Shown here piece after piece: positions 7,864 to 16,847 of a stretch of DNA of 64,000 nucleotides. Source of the DNA: Mycobacterium ahvazicum (GTDB lineage: Bacteria > Actinomycetota > Actinomycetes > Mycobacteriales > Mycobacteriaceae); contig NZ_FXEG02000002.1 in assembly GCF_900176255.2 (NCBI RefSeq), positions 806,001 to 870,000 of the forward strand. The letters run 5' to 3'. Both the position numbers and the translations under genes were made by a program. The notes under the pieces were generated by a model, which made no database searches, was not told the DNA's origin, and worked only from the letters and a program-made list of their open reading frames with translations. Every line of letters starts with the position of its first letter. Positions within the stretch are counted from its first letter, which is position 1.

Positions 7864-9381
7864 ATGACCGGACCGGTGATGACGAAGGTCGTCTACGAGG
7901 AACTGATAGCTCGGGCGAACGAGTTGGAAGCGCCGCTGGTGGATCAGCAAGGACGAGGCATACCCACCGAAGTCCCCCAACCTCCGTGCGGCCTGGCGAT
8001 TGTCAAACAAGGTGCCAAAGACCTCGGTTATTCCGCTGACAACATGCGCTATTACCTAGGGCTGTTCGAAAAGTCGCGCAAAGACCTGGCCCAGTCGCTG
8101 CGGAATGCGGCCAAGGCATATCGCCACGTCGACGAAGATGCGGCAGCGGCGTTGCGCAACGAAACGCCGCTGTCGGGTGTGGCCATGCCCGGGCCCGGGC
8201 CCGGCGATGCCGGCCCCGCGATGTTCGGCGCCGGCGTTGCTCCGAACCAAGACGTGCCGGAAGAGGCGATGGACGGGCTACACAACCTCGAACAGGCGGC
8301 CTTGGAACTCGAACAAATGGATCAAGGCGCATCGTTTGATCGCTTCGCCGAACAATGGGCTAAATACCACGACGCGTTGCGGCGAGCCCGCGATCGTTTC
8401 CGGCCCTTCCGAGAATGGGAAGGTGAGGCTGCCACCGCCGTCGGGGAGAATTTCGAATTGCAGCGGACGTGGTTGGACAATATGGCGAGATTCAGCGATC
8501 AGATGTCTCGTCAGGCTCAAACGGTCGCCGACGAGTTCCGCGCCTTGCGCAAGCAACACGTCTGGGGCAAGGACGCTCGCCACGGGAAGCGGGTGAAGTG
8601 GGATTACAAGAGCTTGGTCGAGCTCGAGGCGTGGGCCAGAGCCAATATGCACTCCGGCTACGAAACGTTTATGACAACCTACAACGAGGCGTCGAAAAAC
8701 TCCCTGGCTCTGCTCACTGATTTCCGCGGCAAATCGGGTTTGCCGGTGTCGCAAGTGAATCCGACGGCGCCGCCCAGCGCCAAGAAAATCGATCCGCCCA
8801 AGCCGTGGAAGCCGTCGGTGCGGCCGAGCGATGAAGACATCAAGAAGTCTCATGTTCTCAAGCCGCCGCCGCGGCCGGACTGGATACCCGACGACAAGCC
8901 GGCGCCTGGGCCGCCCACCCCTTCCGGTGATCAGGGGGGTCTGCCGTTCATTCCATCGACACCGATGATGCCGATGATGCCCTCGACGGCACAGACGCCC
9001 GATCCGCAGCTGGCCGAGGCGCTACGGGACATGAAAGGCCAAGGCGCACCGAAGCTTCCGCACGGTGGCGGGGTCAAGCCGGCATCCTTCGGCGGGGCCG
9101 GTGTGCCGGGCACGCCGTTGCAATCCTGGGGAGAAGACGGCGCGCCCGCACGGGCCGCTGCCGCGGGAGCGGCAGCCGGGCCCGCAATCGCCGGCCGAGG
9201 CGTCCCGGGCGCGGGCGCGATGGGCGGCGGTATGGGCGGGGCTCCCGCCGCGGGTGGCGACAAGGGCACCGGCAAAGCCAAACGCGTGCAAGGGGACGAG
9301 GAGGCGCTTTACACCGAGCAGCGGTCCTGGACTGAGGGCGTCATCGGTCTGCGGGGTGCCAAGGAAGTGCCCAAGCAGTAG
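7864..9381 (+). CDS. espB: ESX-1 secretion-associated protein EspB homologue
   Basis: A 505-aa homologue of EspB (Rv3881c), an ESX-1 substrate with a PE/PPE-like fold that oligomerises outside the cell. Matching features in order: a helical N-terminus (ELIARANELEAPL), the YxxxD secretion motif as YRHVD near residue 97, the W-x-G turn as WEG near residue 193, a Pro-rich linker from about residue 300, an Ala/Gly-rich segment, and a conserved tail (DEEALYTEQRSWTEGVIG). EspB is normally in the ESX-1 locus; here it sits between desA3 and rsgA, next to an espK homologue. The start is fixed by a near-perfect ribosome site. Whether it is a second copy or the only one cannot be told from this window. 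Confidence 0.93.
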   Translation: MTGPVMTKVVYEELIARANELEAPLVDQQGRGIPTEVPQPPCGLAIVKQGAKDLGYSADNMRYYLGLFEKSRKDLAQSLRNAAKAYRHVDEDAAAALRNETPLSGVAMPGPGPGDAGPAMFGAGVAPNQDVPEEAMDGLHNLEQAALELEQMDQGASFDRFAEQWAKYHDALRRARDRFRPFREWEGEAATAVGENFELQRTWLDNMARFSDQMSRQAQTVADEFRALRKQHVWGKDARHGKRVKWDYKSLVELEAWARANMHSGYETFMTTYNEASKNSLALLTDFRGKSGLPVSQVNPTAPPSAKKIDPPKPWKPSVRPSDEDIKKSHVLKPPPRPDWIPDDKPAPGPPTPSGDQGGLPFIPSTPMMPMMPSTAQTPDPQLAEALRDMKGQGAPKLPHGGGVKPASFGGAGVPGTPLQSWGEDGAPARAAAAGAAAGPAIAGRGVPGAGAMGGGMGGAPAAGGDKGTGKAKRVQGDEEALYTEQRSWTEGVIGLRGAKEVPKQ

Positions 9382-9409
9382 CCGGCAGTCGTGGAGCGAG
9401 GAGTGATCG

Positions 9410-11503
9410 ATGGGGTTGGCGCCGCCGACGGGTGAGCATGCCGAGAAGATGCTTGCCCCGAACGGATGGCCAGAGTCCGACGAGGACATCAACTTTGACC
9501 GGGCGGCGCAGTACATGCAGGTTCTGCGAACGGTCAGCGACGTCGCGGATAACTGCCACCGGCAACAGCTGGCCATCTTCGATGGCGATGTGTGGTCGGG
9601 AAGCGCCTCCGGTGCCGCCAATCGTCAAGTGGGAACACTCATCGAAGCACTGACGTCACTGCAAGACGGTCTTGCCACCGTGATCACCTGGCACAGAAAC
9701 ATCGGCAGGTCGATCATTCAGGCCAAGTCCGACATCTATGACAACGTCGAAGTCGCCGAGACCAAGATCAAGGCATTGGCGAATGAGTTCAGGCTGACCG
9801 AAGCTGAACGGACCGAAGCGATCAGCGCGGTGGTCACTGCCACCCACGAGGCGAATGTCGCGGTGGTGACCATAACCGCCGAGCAGATTCTGGCGAGCAA
9901 GGCGTGGAAACCCCCGTCGGGCGCGCTGCAAGACTTGCTTGACCAGAAGGCGCCACCGCTGGGGCTGGGGGATGAAGACCCGTCAGATTCCAGCCCCGCG
10001 CTGCCGGGACCGGTCGCACCGCCGGTCGCTGGACCGATTGCGTCCCCGCCCGCCGGGCCGTCGTTGCCCGGAATTCCGGTAGGCGGCCAGTTGCCAACTC
10101 CGGCAATCATTCCCGCTATGCCGGCGACGGCCGGCGCCAGCGCGCCTGGTCACCCGACACAGGTCGGCGGCCCCGCAACCGCGGGCGCCGTCCGCCGGCC
10201 GGCGACAGTATCGCGGGAGGGCGGTGCCGACGATCCGGATGGGTCGGCGCTGCCGGATGCGCAGCCGTACGAGGTTGGGCCGCATGATGATTCACCGCGG
10301 GTTGCACCTGCCAGCGCGGGTGTCATGCCGGCGATGCCGGCCGTGCCGGGAGCCGCAGGCGGTGGTGGAGCGGGCGGGTCCGTTGCGTCGGGTGGCGGGC
10401 CGGGTGGTGGCGGTCTCTTTTACACATCTGACGCTGCCGACGATACGCCTTGTGGGGATCTCGGGGGGCGCCGGGTGTTTAGAAAAAAAAAACGTTGAAA
10501 GACAGGAGGAGGCGTGTGGAGTGGTGGCGCGGTGCCGGCCGTGGGCGGCGGGGCCGGGCGAGTGTCCCCGGGGCAGTCTTCGGGTGTCCGACCGGCCGCG
10601 GCAACGCGTCGCCGGGCGCCGCGTGACGATCGCGTCGCACAGTCGAGGGATGCGGCTCACGTTGCGGAAGTCGCCGGGGTCGCGGCGATTCCGGTCTCAC
10701 CGGCTCGTCTTGAACGCGACGCGGTGGCCGAGGCGGCAACTGCCGACGCGGCACGCCGACGCGGCGCCGATCCGCTGCAGTTGGCGCGGCGCATCGCGGC
10801 GGCATTGAACGCACCCCTCGGTGACAGGCCGCCGGACTTCGGCTTCTTCTGGGTGACCGGCGTGACCACCGACGGCGCGATCGTGGTGGCCAACAGCTAT
10901 GGGCTGGCCTATATCCCGGATGGCGTGCAGTTGCCCGAGCGGGTGTGCATGGCCACGGCCGATGACGCGATTCCGCCCGCCGAGCGGGCTCGCTGGGCCA
11001 CCTATCCGGTGGTCGCCGTGCAAAGTTGGGCGACTCAGCGCGACATGACGTTGCGCGCGGTGATCGCCACCGAAGAGCAGTTGGCCGATTCCGACCCGGG
11101 CGTGGCGAAGGTGGTACTCAACGCCGATGACATCCCGGACAGCGGGGGGATGGTCGGCCGGTCGCGATTGGAGGTGGTGAATCCCGAAGCGGCCGAGCGG
11201 CTGGCGCAGACGCCCGACGCGCGTCTGCGTGAACTTCTACCACCGGCGGAAGCGAACCCGCCCGCGGACGAGCGCTTCATGAAGTGGCTACAGGTGATGA
11301 AGCCGATGGTCAGCAACGACCCGCGTCGTCAGGCGCCGCACCTGCAGGCTTTTGCCGCCTACGTCGCTCACGCCCAGCACGTTGTCCGCGGCGATGCGCA
11401 CGCCGCGGCCGACCCCGCAGAACTGCGCAGCGCCATCGCCGACTGGCTGTACTGGAACAATCTCGCTGGGCTGCTCGACGCCGCGTTGTCTCCGGTGTCG
11501 TGA
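9410..11503 (+). pseudogene. espK: EspK homologue, interrupted in the assembly by adapter-like sequence
   Basis: EspK (Rv3879c) is the ESX-1-associated protein reported to bind the C-terminus of EspB. Bases 9410 to about 10410 encode the EspK N-terminus (EKMLAPNGWPESDEDINFDRA, then ATVITWHRNIGRSIIQAKSD) and a Pro-rich linker. From about 10514 the same phase encodes the EspK C-terminal domain ([15 protein letters not shown]-like [35 protein letters not shown]). Between them lies adapter-like sequence ending in a TGA at 10496. The gene is probably intact in the organism and broken only in the assembly. The start is 28 bases after the espB stop, and the intervening espL of M. tuberculosis is missing. 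Confidence 0.88.
10411..10492. other. Probable Illumina Nextera adapter read-through in the contig
   Basis: 10411-10429 matches the 19-base Tn5 mosaic end, reverse complement, at 17 of 19. 10430-10443 (GACGCTGCCGACGA) is identical to the rest of the Nextera read-1 adapter. The next 8 bases (TACGCCTT) differ by one T-to-G from the reverse complement of Nextera index S507. 10452-10480 matches the Illumina P5 flow-cell sequence at 21 of 29, with most differences to G. An A-rich run (10481-10492) follows, as expected when a read runs off the end of the adapter. This is not mycobacterial DNA. Confidence 0.95.
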
Positions 11504-11542
11504 GTCTCCGCGCACCTACCGCCAAGGTCTACTCTCGGAAAC

Positions 11543-12079
11543 ATGCTTGCAGCGTTTGGATTCGAAACCCTGGGCGTGGTCGTCGGGGATATGTTCTTCG
11601 TCGACCCGACCCCGAACGAAGGCCAGGAAACCCCGGAACGCGGAGTCAGACTGGAACTCCGAGTCGTCGATCGGGCCGAGCCGCGGGGATCGATATACGC
11701 GGGCATTCCGATCGCCTTCAACCGTCCGGTCTGGCGGGTGGATCTGTTCGGGTCCACCGAGAGCCCGCCGGGGACGCTGGACCGGGCCCATCACCACCCC
11801 AAATTCAAGGGCTGGGAGCCCGGGCGCCGGCACTTCGTCCCCGAGCTGTCAGCCGACCCGGTGTCGTGGTTGGCCGAGCAGCTGGCTGATCCGGCCGCCG
11901 TGCTGGCGCGGGCGGGCGTCGAACCTGACGAGGTTCCCGAGGCCGATAAGGCCGGACTCGCCGCGGCCGCCCCGGACATTGTCGCGGCGGTGAAGCGGAT
12001 GCTCGATGGCGTGCGAGACGGGGAATTGGCCCCCGCGCCCGCCGAGCCCGTTGCCGCCGCACGCACCGGCTGGCTCTGA
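11543..12079 (+). CDS. Conserved mycobacterial hypothetical protein
   Basis: A 178-aa soluble protein starting MLAAFGFETLGVVVGDMFFVDP. It contains a basic, His-rich centre (RAHHHPKFKGWEPG near residues 80-94) and an acidic C-terminal tail ending in Ala/Pro repeats. It has no signal peptide or membrane helix. I recognise it as a mycobacterial-type conserved protein but can give no function. It begins 39 bases after the espK stop on the same strand and could share its transcript; codon use looks like the core genome. Confidence 0.65.
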   Translation: MLAAFGFETLGVVVGDMFFVDPTPNEGQETPERGVRLELRVVDRAEPRGSIYAGIPIAFNRPVWRVDLFGSTESPPGTLDRAHHHPKFKGWEPGRRHFVPELSADPVSWLAEQLADPAAVLARAGVEPDEVPEADKAGLAAAAPDIVAAVKRMLDGVRDGELAPAPAEPVAAARTGWL

Positions 12080-12129
12080 TCTCGCCCCGCCCGGGCGCGC
12101 GCCAAAGAGATTGCCGGGCAACGCCGTTA

Positions 12130-12888
12130 CTATGGCGTGCTGGGATGGTCCATTTCGACGAGCTTGCGGGCGATGTCCACCAGTCGGGTGTTCGCCTCCT
12201 GCGACAGCTTCGCCAACAGCTCGAATGCCGCTGCCGCGTCGACAGAAAACCGCTCCATCAGCATGCCCTTGGCCTGGCCGATGATGTCGCGGGTTTCGAC
12301 TGCCCGGTGCAGCTGCTCGATCTCGCCGGCCATCGCCCGCGACCGGCTCTCGTCCTGCCGGGCCTTGGCGGCCAGCGCCGCCAGCACGTGCATGTGTTCG
12401 GCCGCCACGAGTGACTCACCGCCGGCGACGTTCTGCGATAGCGCCGACAACGCGTCGTCGAGTGAGGTGACCTCGGCTACCTGGTGCAGCACCCCGAATT
12501 GCTCGTCGCCGTCGTCGACCGCGACGTTCTGGCATGTCCACAGCTTCGGCAGAAAGACGTCCGGATCCTGTGGGTCGGTGATGTCGTACCGCACGATTGG
12601 CATGCTGTCGGTTCCCCGCCGGCGCATCGCCGATTCCACCGACGCGGCAAGCTGCGCCGTGCCGCTGGCCTGCGCGTCGTCGGGGTTGTCCGGAAACACG
12701 TCGGACACGAGTTCGCCAATCAGTTCGCCGCGCGGACGCAACGAAAGGATTTCGTAGGTCGCATTGACGCCGCGGATACGCAGGTCGCGGTCGAGCAACA
12801 TCAGCGCCGCGTCGGACGCTTCCGGTGCCAGCGCCGCTGACACGGCATCGAAACGATGCTGGTCCAGCACTCGACGCGGCGCATACAT
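12130..12888 (-). CDS. PAS and ANTAR domain protein
   Basis: A 252-aa protein with an N-terminal PAS-like sensor region (LMLLDRDLRIRGVNATYEILSLRPRGELIG, residues about 29-58) and a C-terminal ANTAR domain (residues about 195-245; IIGQAKGMLMERFSVDAAAAF). ANTAR domains bind paired hairpins in nascent RNA and act as antiterminators, usually after phosphorylation or ligand sensing. No receiver domain is present, so a small ligand or partner is the likely input. The gene stands alone between the conserved hypothetical and the VIT1-type transporter. A PdtaS kinase, whose usual partner is an ANTAR protein, is encoded 29 kb away in this window. Confidence 0.85.
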   Translation of the reverse strand: MYAPRRVLDQHRFDAVSAALAPEASDAALMLLDRDLRIRGVNATYEILSLRPRGELIGELVSDVFPDNPDDAQASGTAQLAASVESAMRRRGTDSMPIVRYDITDPQDPDVFLPKLWTCQNVAVDDGDEQFGVLHQVAEVTSLDDALSALSQNVAGGESLVAAEHMHVLAALAAKARQDESRSRAMAGEIEQLHRAVETRDIIGQAKGMLMERFSVDAAAAFELLAKLSQEANTRLVDIARKLVEMDHPSTP

Positions 12889-12940
12889 TGGGCAGGGGTA
12901 CCCGATTCGGGCGTGATCGAATCCGCAGCCGAGCGCGGTA

Positions 12941-13678
12941 CTACTGGACCGCGGTGCCGAAGAGATGGCCGATGCCGTAGGTGAACGCTAGACCTGCCGC
13001 GCCTCCGAGCACGACCCGCAACACCGCCCGCCGTACGCTGCCACCGCCGATGCGGGCGCTGAGCGCACCGGTGAGCGCCAAGGCCGCGAGCACGGCGACG
13101 AATGTCACCGGGACCCGAAAGGCGGTGGGCGGCAATAGGATCGATATCAACGGTAGCAACGCTCCAATGATGAACGACGCTGCCGACGCCGCGGCGGCCT
13201 GCCAGGGGTTGGCCAGCTCCTCGGGGTTGATGTTCAGTTCGGCGTGCGCGTGCGCGGTCAGCGCATCGTGTTCCGTCAGCTCCTTGGCAACTTGCGCTGC
13301 GGTTTCAGCCGATAGGCCCCGGTCCTGATAGATGGCGGTGAGCTCGGCCAATTCGGCATCGGGTATGTGCCGAAGCTCATGTCGCTCGGTCGCAAGCTGC
13401 GCCTTCTCGCTGTCCCGCTGGCTCGAGACCGACACGAATTCACCCAGCGCCATCGAGGCCGCCCCGCCCACCAGGGCAGCCAGTCCGGCGGTGAAGATCG
13501 GGCCGCGCTCTGAGGTTGCCCCGGCCACACCGACCACCAGGCTGGCCACCGAAACGATGCCGTCGTTGGCGCCTAACACCGCCGCCCGAAGGCTGTTCAG
13601 CCGGCCTGAGCTGTGGCCGGCATGCGGTTCGGCCGCATGCGTTGGTTCGTCTTGCTGAAGTGGCTGCTCGTCACCCAT
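12941..13678 (-). CDS. VIT1/CCC1-family iron or manganese transporter
   Basis: A 245-aa membrane protein of the VIT1/CCC1 type, which moves iron or manganese out of the cytoplasm. The family signature SLRAAVLGANDGIVSVASLVVGVAGA is visible near residues 29-54 and continues into GLAALVGGAASMALGEFVSVSSQRD. A polar, Glu/His-rich cytoplasmic segment (residues about 100-160) separates the helices, as in metal-binding members. The ATG at 13678 is preferred because the longer frame to 13795 adds an unrelated leader and overlaps the divergent gene's promoter. Confidence 0.88.
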   Translation of the reverse strand: MGDEQPLQQDEPTHAAEPHAGHSSGRLNSLRAAVLGANDGIVSVASLVVGVAGATSERGPIFTAGLAALVGGAASMALGEFVSVSSQRDSEKAQLATERHELRHIPDAELAELTAIYQDRGLSAETAAQVAKELTEHDALTAHAHAELNINPEELANPWQAAAASAASFIIGALLPLISILLPPTAFRVPVTFVAVLAALALTGALSARIGGGSVRRAVLRVVLGGAAGLAFTYGIGHLFGTAVQ

Positions 13679-13889
13679 GTCGCCTAGCCAAGCGCATTTC
13701 CACCCTGTCGCGCCAGCAAGTGCAGCCTCATCAAACTTTTTCGGAGTAGCCGTATTTAGCTTTGCCTTTGCAGCGGTGAACGACGTTATGATCACGCTCG
13801 CCCGACCTCACTGGGCGTCCGTTCCAGCCAGCCGCCGGACAAGCGACGACGTTGGCGCCCGAGGTATTTCGACGTCGCAAAGGACCTTC

Positions 13890-14381
13890 ATGACGGTCAT
13901 TCATGGCTTGCCCGCCCATGTGCTGCTGGTGCATTTCCTCGTGGTGCTCGCGCCCCTGACGGCTCTGCTGGAGATCGTGTGCGCCCTGTGGCCTGCCGGC
14001 CGGCGGGGACATCTCGTCTGGCTGACCGGCATACTCGCCGTCGTGACGGCGGTGCTGACACCGATCACGGCCAACGCCGGTGGATGGTTGTATGACTTGC
14101 GGCGCAATCCGAGCCCGATACTGCGCGAGCACGCCGAGCTGGGCGACACCATGATCTATTTTGCTGTTGCCCTATTGGTCGTTGCCGCCGCACTTTTGGC
14201 GCTCGGGTTGGCCGAACGCCGGTCCGGCCCGCGTCACCTGGGCGTCACCGCGACGGTGGCAATTGTCACGCTCGCCGTCGGTATCGCGACGATGGTTCAG
14301 ATCTACCGCATCGGCGATGCTGGCGCGGATTCGGTGTGGGGCAACGAGATAACGCACCTGAAACAGGCCAACAGCAAGTAG
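13890..14381 (+). CDS. DUF2231 domain membrane protein
   Basis: A 163-aa membrane protein beginning TVIHGLPAHVLLVHFLVVLAPLTALLE, the standard DUF2231 opening with its conserved HxxxVHF element, followed by three more hydrophobic helices. Function is unknown; family members often sit beside redox or metal genes. The ATG at 13890 with AAAGGAC upstream is preferred to the ATG at 13677, whose extra 71 residues lie antisense to the transporter start. Confidence 0.8.
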   Translation: MTVIHGLPAHVLLVHFLVVLAPLTALLEIVCALWPAGRRGHLVWLTGILAVVTAVLTPITANAGGWLYDLRRNPSPILREHAELGDTMIYFAVALLVVAAALLALGLAERRSGPRHLGVTATVAIVTLAVGIATMVQIYRIGDAGADSVWGNEITHLKQANSK

Positions 14382-14402
14382 TGGCGATTCAGGGTGGTCT
14401 CA

Positions 14403-14810
14403 TCACGCCGCGCCGGGACCCATCATTGCTTGCATCATCGCCGGCATGCCCTCGTTCATAAATCCGGTGACCTCTCGGGCGTGTGCCCGGATTGCTTCCG
14501 TGAGGGCGGGATCGTCAGCGGTCTCTTCGGCGATCACGCCCGTAGAGGTCAGCGTGAGCCTGCGGCGATAATCGCCGGCGTGACCGAAAAGAACGGGCAG
14601 GCTTTGGCTCATGCACATGACCTCGGTTCCCTGATCGAGATGGGCATACATGCTTGAGACGTGCGCCTGCAGTTGGGCGGTCAGGTCTGCGGACTTCGAT
14701 TCCGTGGTGGTGCGCACGCCGCCGGGAATGTCTTCGACCACCCGGCTGATCTCGTTGTGTCGCTTGAACATTTCCATGTAGCGGCTCATGTCCATGTGAC
14801 CGGCACCCAT
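14403..14810 (-). CDS. Met/His-containing conserved hypothetical protein
   Basis: A 135-aa protein with Met- and His-rich ends (GAGHMDMSRYMEMFKRHNE at the start; NEGMPAMMQAMMGPGAA at the end) and a central helical region (AQLQAHVSSMYAHLDQGTEV). The composition suggests metal binding, perhaps copper or iron, but no named family is recognised. It converges with the DUF2231 gene, with stops about 21 bases apart. The N-terminus may be longer, since a lipoprotein or signal segment upstream would have to lie in another frame, possibly after a frameshift. Confidence 0.6.
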   Translation of the reverse strand: MGAGHMDMSRYMEMFKRHNEISRVVEDIPGGVRTTTESKSADLTAQLQAHVSSMYAHLDQGTEVMCMSQSLPVLFGHAGDYRRRLTLTSTGVIAEETADDPALTEAIRAHAREVTGFMNEGMPAMMQAMMGPGAA

Positions 14811-14920
14811 GAAACCGCCTCCGTCGGTGAGGCGGATAGCCGAGGACGGTTCGCCCGGACGACGGAAGGGCAGTAGACGCGCACCGGAATGCCGCTGTCG
14901 GACAAATCAGGAGCAACGTA

Positions 14921-15124
14921 GTGGAGATGATTTACCGATGTGAGTCCTGTGGTGGCCATGTATTTCGCGGTGACGGCTACATCCACACGACCGCGACCGG
15001 CTGGGCGATTCATCACCGTGGATGTTTCGACTTCGCCAAGTGTTACTGCATTGCTGTCCCGCGCCATTGGTCGGATCTGCTTACAGCGCGTCACTACTAC
15101 GCCGAGCACAAGTCGACTGCTTAG
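14921..15124 (+). CDS. Small Cys-rich protein, phage-like
   Basis: A 67-aa protein with a CxxC pair near the N-terminus (RCESCGGHVF) and a later cluster CFDFAKCYC, fitting a small zinc-ribbon fold. The GTG start follows AGGAGCAAC. It is the first gene of the island and is followed 17 bases later by another small gene with a good ribosome site, the compact spacing typical of phage early regions. No function is assigned. Confidence 0.55.
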   Translation: MEMIYRCESCGGHVFRGDGYIHTTATGWAIHHRGCFDFAKCYCIAVPRHWSDLLTARHYYAEHKSTA

Positions 15125-15141
15125 AGTAATGAGGAGTAACG

Positions 15142-15402
15142 TTGTCTGACAACTATATTGACGACATCACACTGACTGACCTTGAGGCCATAGCTGCGTT
15201 CGAACACCACGGACAGTTCGTCTTCGCCTGCATGGGTGGAGACGGTGAACTGCACACGTCCGCGTTGACACGCAACAAGCTCGCTCACGTGGCCACCGTA
15301 ATCCTGAAGGGGAACCATTCAGCTATTGCGAAATCTCGGCTACGCCTGACTATCAGAGGTCGTCGCGGTAAGTTTCGATTGTGTATAAGCCCTTGCGTTT
15401 AG
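15142..15402 (+). CDS. Small hypothetical protein, phage-like
   Basis: An 86-aa product with a TTG start (SDNYIDDITLTDLEAIAAFEHHGQF) behind GAGGAG. Its 3' end overlaps the convergent gene 15353-15571 by 50 bases, so the last residues may not be original. No domain is recognised. Confidence 0.5.
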   Translation: MSDNYIDDITLTDLEAIAAFEHHGQFVFACMGGDGELHTSALTRNKLAHVATVILKGNHSAIAKSRLRLTIRGRRGKFRLCISPCV

Positions 15403-15571
15403 GCTTGGGCGCATCCCCACTCGAAGCCTCCGGCATAACGGTGATCGTCTGCCACTCAGCTTCGGAATAGAGGGTGCCGTCGACCACCAGACTCTCGCCT
15501 TCAAAGTGTGGTGCACCTACCACCGTAGCGGGACCGTTGACACCAGATGACCATTCGACTGTGAAGTACAT
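15353..15571 (-). CDS. Small hypothetical protein
   Basis: A 72-aa product starting YFTVEWSSGVNGPATVVGAP and ending KGLYTIETYRDDL. It looks like a small beta-rich protein with a basic segment (APKPKRKG). The internal ATG at 15571 is preferred to the longer frame. It is probably phage or island cargo; no function is known. Confidence 0.45.
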   Translation of the reverse strand: MYFTVEWSSGVNGPATVVGAPHFEGESLVVDGTLYSEAEWQTITVMPEASSGDAPKPKRKGLYTIETYRDDL

Positions 15572-15618
15572 GCCGACATCTTGACACGGAGCAGTAGCGG
15601 TAAACCGGGAAAGTTCAA

Positions 15619-15744
15619 ATGAAGCTGTGCGTCGAATGCGGTGTGCCTTGCGAAGGGTCAACGTGCCGCGACCACAAGCGGCGCAGGACCGGCCGAGGGT
15701 CGGCGACCGAACGCGGCTATCCCGCTTGGTGGGCGGTTATCTGA
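15619..15744 (+). pseudogene. Truncated phage HNH endonuclease N-terminus
   Basis: The 41-aa reading begins KLCVECGVPCEGSTCRDHK and continues to SATERGY, the zinc-binding N-terminus and linker seen in phage HNH nucleases encoded beside terminase genes. The HNH core itself is missing and a TGA follows at 15742. I read it as the remains of a packaging-module nuclease. The terminase fragment 590 bases downstream supports this. Confidence 0.6.
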
Positions 15745-16041
15745 ACGGGCGCGACAGCTACAGCCGTAGGTTGTCTGGTGTACCGAGCCCAGAAGCGTGG
15801 TCGCTCATTGAACAGGGCAAGAGACTGACCTTTAAGCACGTCGCGGCAGGTCTGCTCACCGTTGTATGTGCTGGGTGGAATCGGCAGCATGGTGCAGCTC
15901 GCGGGCGGCACGTGAGCCGGCGATACGCGTAGATTCGTGTTCTCGCATGTCAACGGCTATGCAATGCGGCACCATCGACACCTGGGGGACACCCCTGCCT
16001 AGGGGCTCAGCCGGGACGCCCGGTCGATAGCAGAGTTTGAG
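15745..16041. other. Non-coding stretch after the HNH remnant
   Basis: About 300 bases without a reading frame I would defend. Short overlapping frames on both strands look unlike proteins, and no continuation of the HNH core was found in the other frames. A GC-rich imperfect hairpin region (ACCCCTGCCTAGGGG) lies near 15990-16004. Confidence 0.5.
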
Positions 16042-16317
16042 TTACTCATCCTCGCTGCCCATTTCGACGACCAGTTCGGCTACATCCTGAAGGGCTTCTT
16101 CAGGCGTGATGTCCTTTGCAAGGCATATCTCCGCAATGAACGCAATGCAGAGGTTGATTAGTCCGCCGACGAGTCGGGTGTGACCGTCCTCTGGGTTTTC
16201 GTTCGCGAAGTCGGTAGCGATCTGGCCCGCGAGTTTTTTGTGTCTGCCTTTTTCTCCGTGCGCGGCTGTGACAAGCGAGAGCGCCGTGAGTGTGTCCTCT
16301 GTCAATTGATCTGCCAT
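16042..16317 (-). CDS. Small phage-type hypothetical protein
   Basis: A 91-aa acidic helical protein (ADQLTEDTLTALSLVTAAHGEKG, then GLINLCIAFIAEICLAKDITPEEAL). It sits between the HNH and terminase remnants but on the opposite strand, with its start 14 bases from the terminase start. No family is recognised. Composition and neighbours suggest phage origin. Confidence 0.5.
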   Translation of the reverse strand: MADQLTEDTLTALSLVTAAHGEKGRHKKLAGQIATDFANENPEDGHTRLVGGLINLCIAFIAEICLAKDITPEEALQDVAELVVEMGSEDE

Positions 16318-16331
16318 GAATCGAGTGTTTC

Positions 16332-16847
16332 ATGCGTGCTGGGGCGAAGGGTGCAGTTGCGGTATCGCCGCGATCGTTCTCGGGCTATCCGCATGACCGT
16401 GCGAAGCGCCGCGAACGGTTCATTCGTGAGTATCTGGTGGTGCCGCGTGGGCATGGTGTTGGTAAGCCGTTCCGGCTGAGGGGTTTTCAGCGTGAGATTG
16501 TTCGAGATGCGTTCGCTACGGGTATTCGCACTGTGCTGATGAGCATCCCGCGTGCCAACGGAAAGACGATGTTGGCGGCTGCGTTGGCGTTGGCAGAGTT
16601 ATTTGTCGGTCCGCCATCGGCTGAGGTGCTGGTGGTCGCTTCAGATCAGCGTCAGGCAAACATCACTCTTCGCTATGCGAAGCGCATGGTGGAGCTGAAT
16701 CGCGTTCTCGCTGAACGTGTCCAGGTGTAGGCCGACCACCTTTACCTCCCGGAAAACGACAGCGTCCTGCTTCCTCTCCCGGCAGAACACGGCGCTCTTC
16801 ACGGGCACGATCCAGGTCTGCTCATCGTGGACCGGCGAGAACGCTAA
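16332..16847 (+). pseudogene. Phage terminase large subunit, truncated
   Basis: The first 132 codons encode a TerL N-terminal ATPase: FRLRGFQREIV, the Walker A variant SIPRANGKTMLAAALAL near residue 75, and EVLVVASDQRQAN. A TAG at 16728 interrupts the frame, but the same phase continues with terminase-like sequence (DHLYLPENDSVLLPLPAE, ALHGHDPGLLIVD) up to 16832, where Walker B should finish. It then runs into unrelated sequence and stops at 16847. It is therefore inactivated by one nonsense codon and by loss of the nuclease half. Confidence 0.75.

Noticed and set aside
15745..16041. Search for the missing HNH core downstream of the nuclease remnant
   Set aside because: No HNH-like residues in any frame, so a simple frameshift does not explain the truncation.
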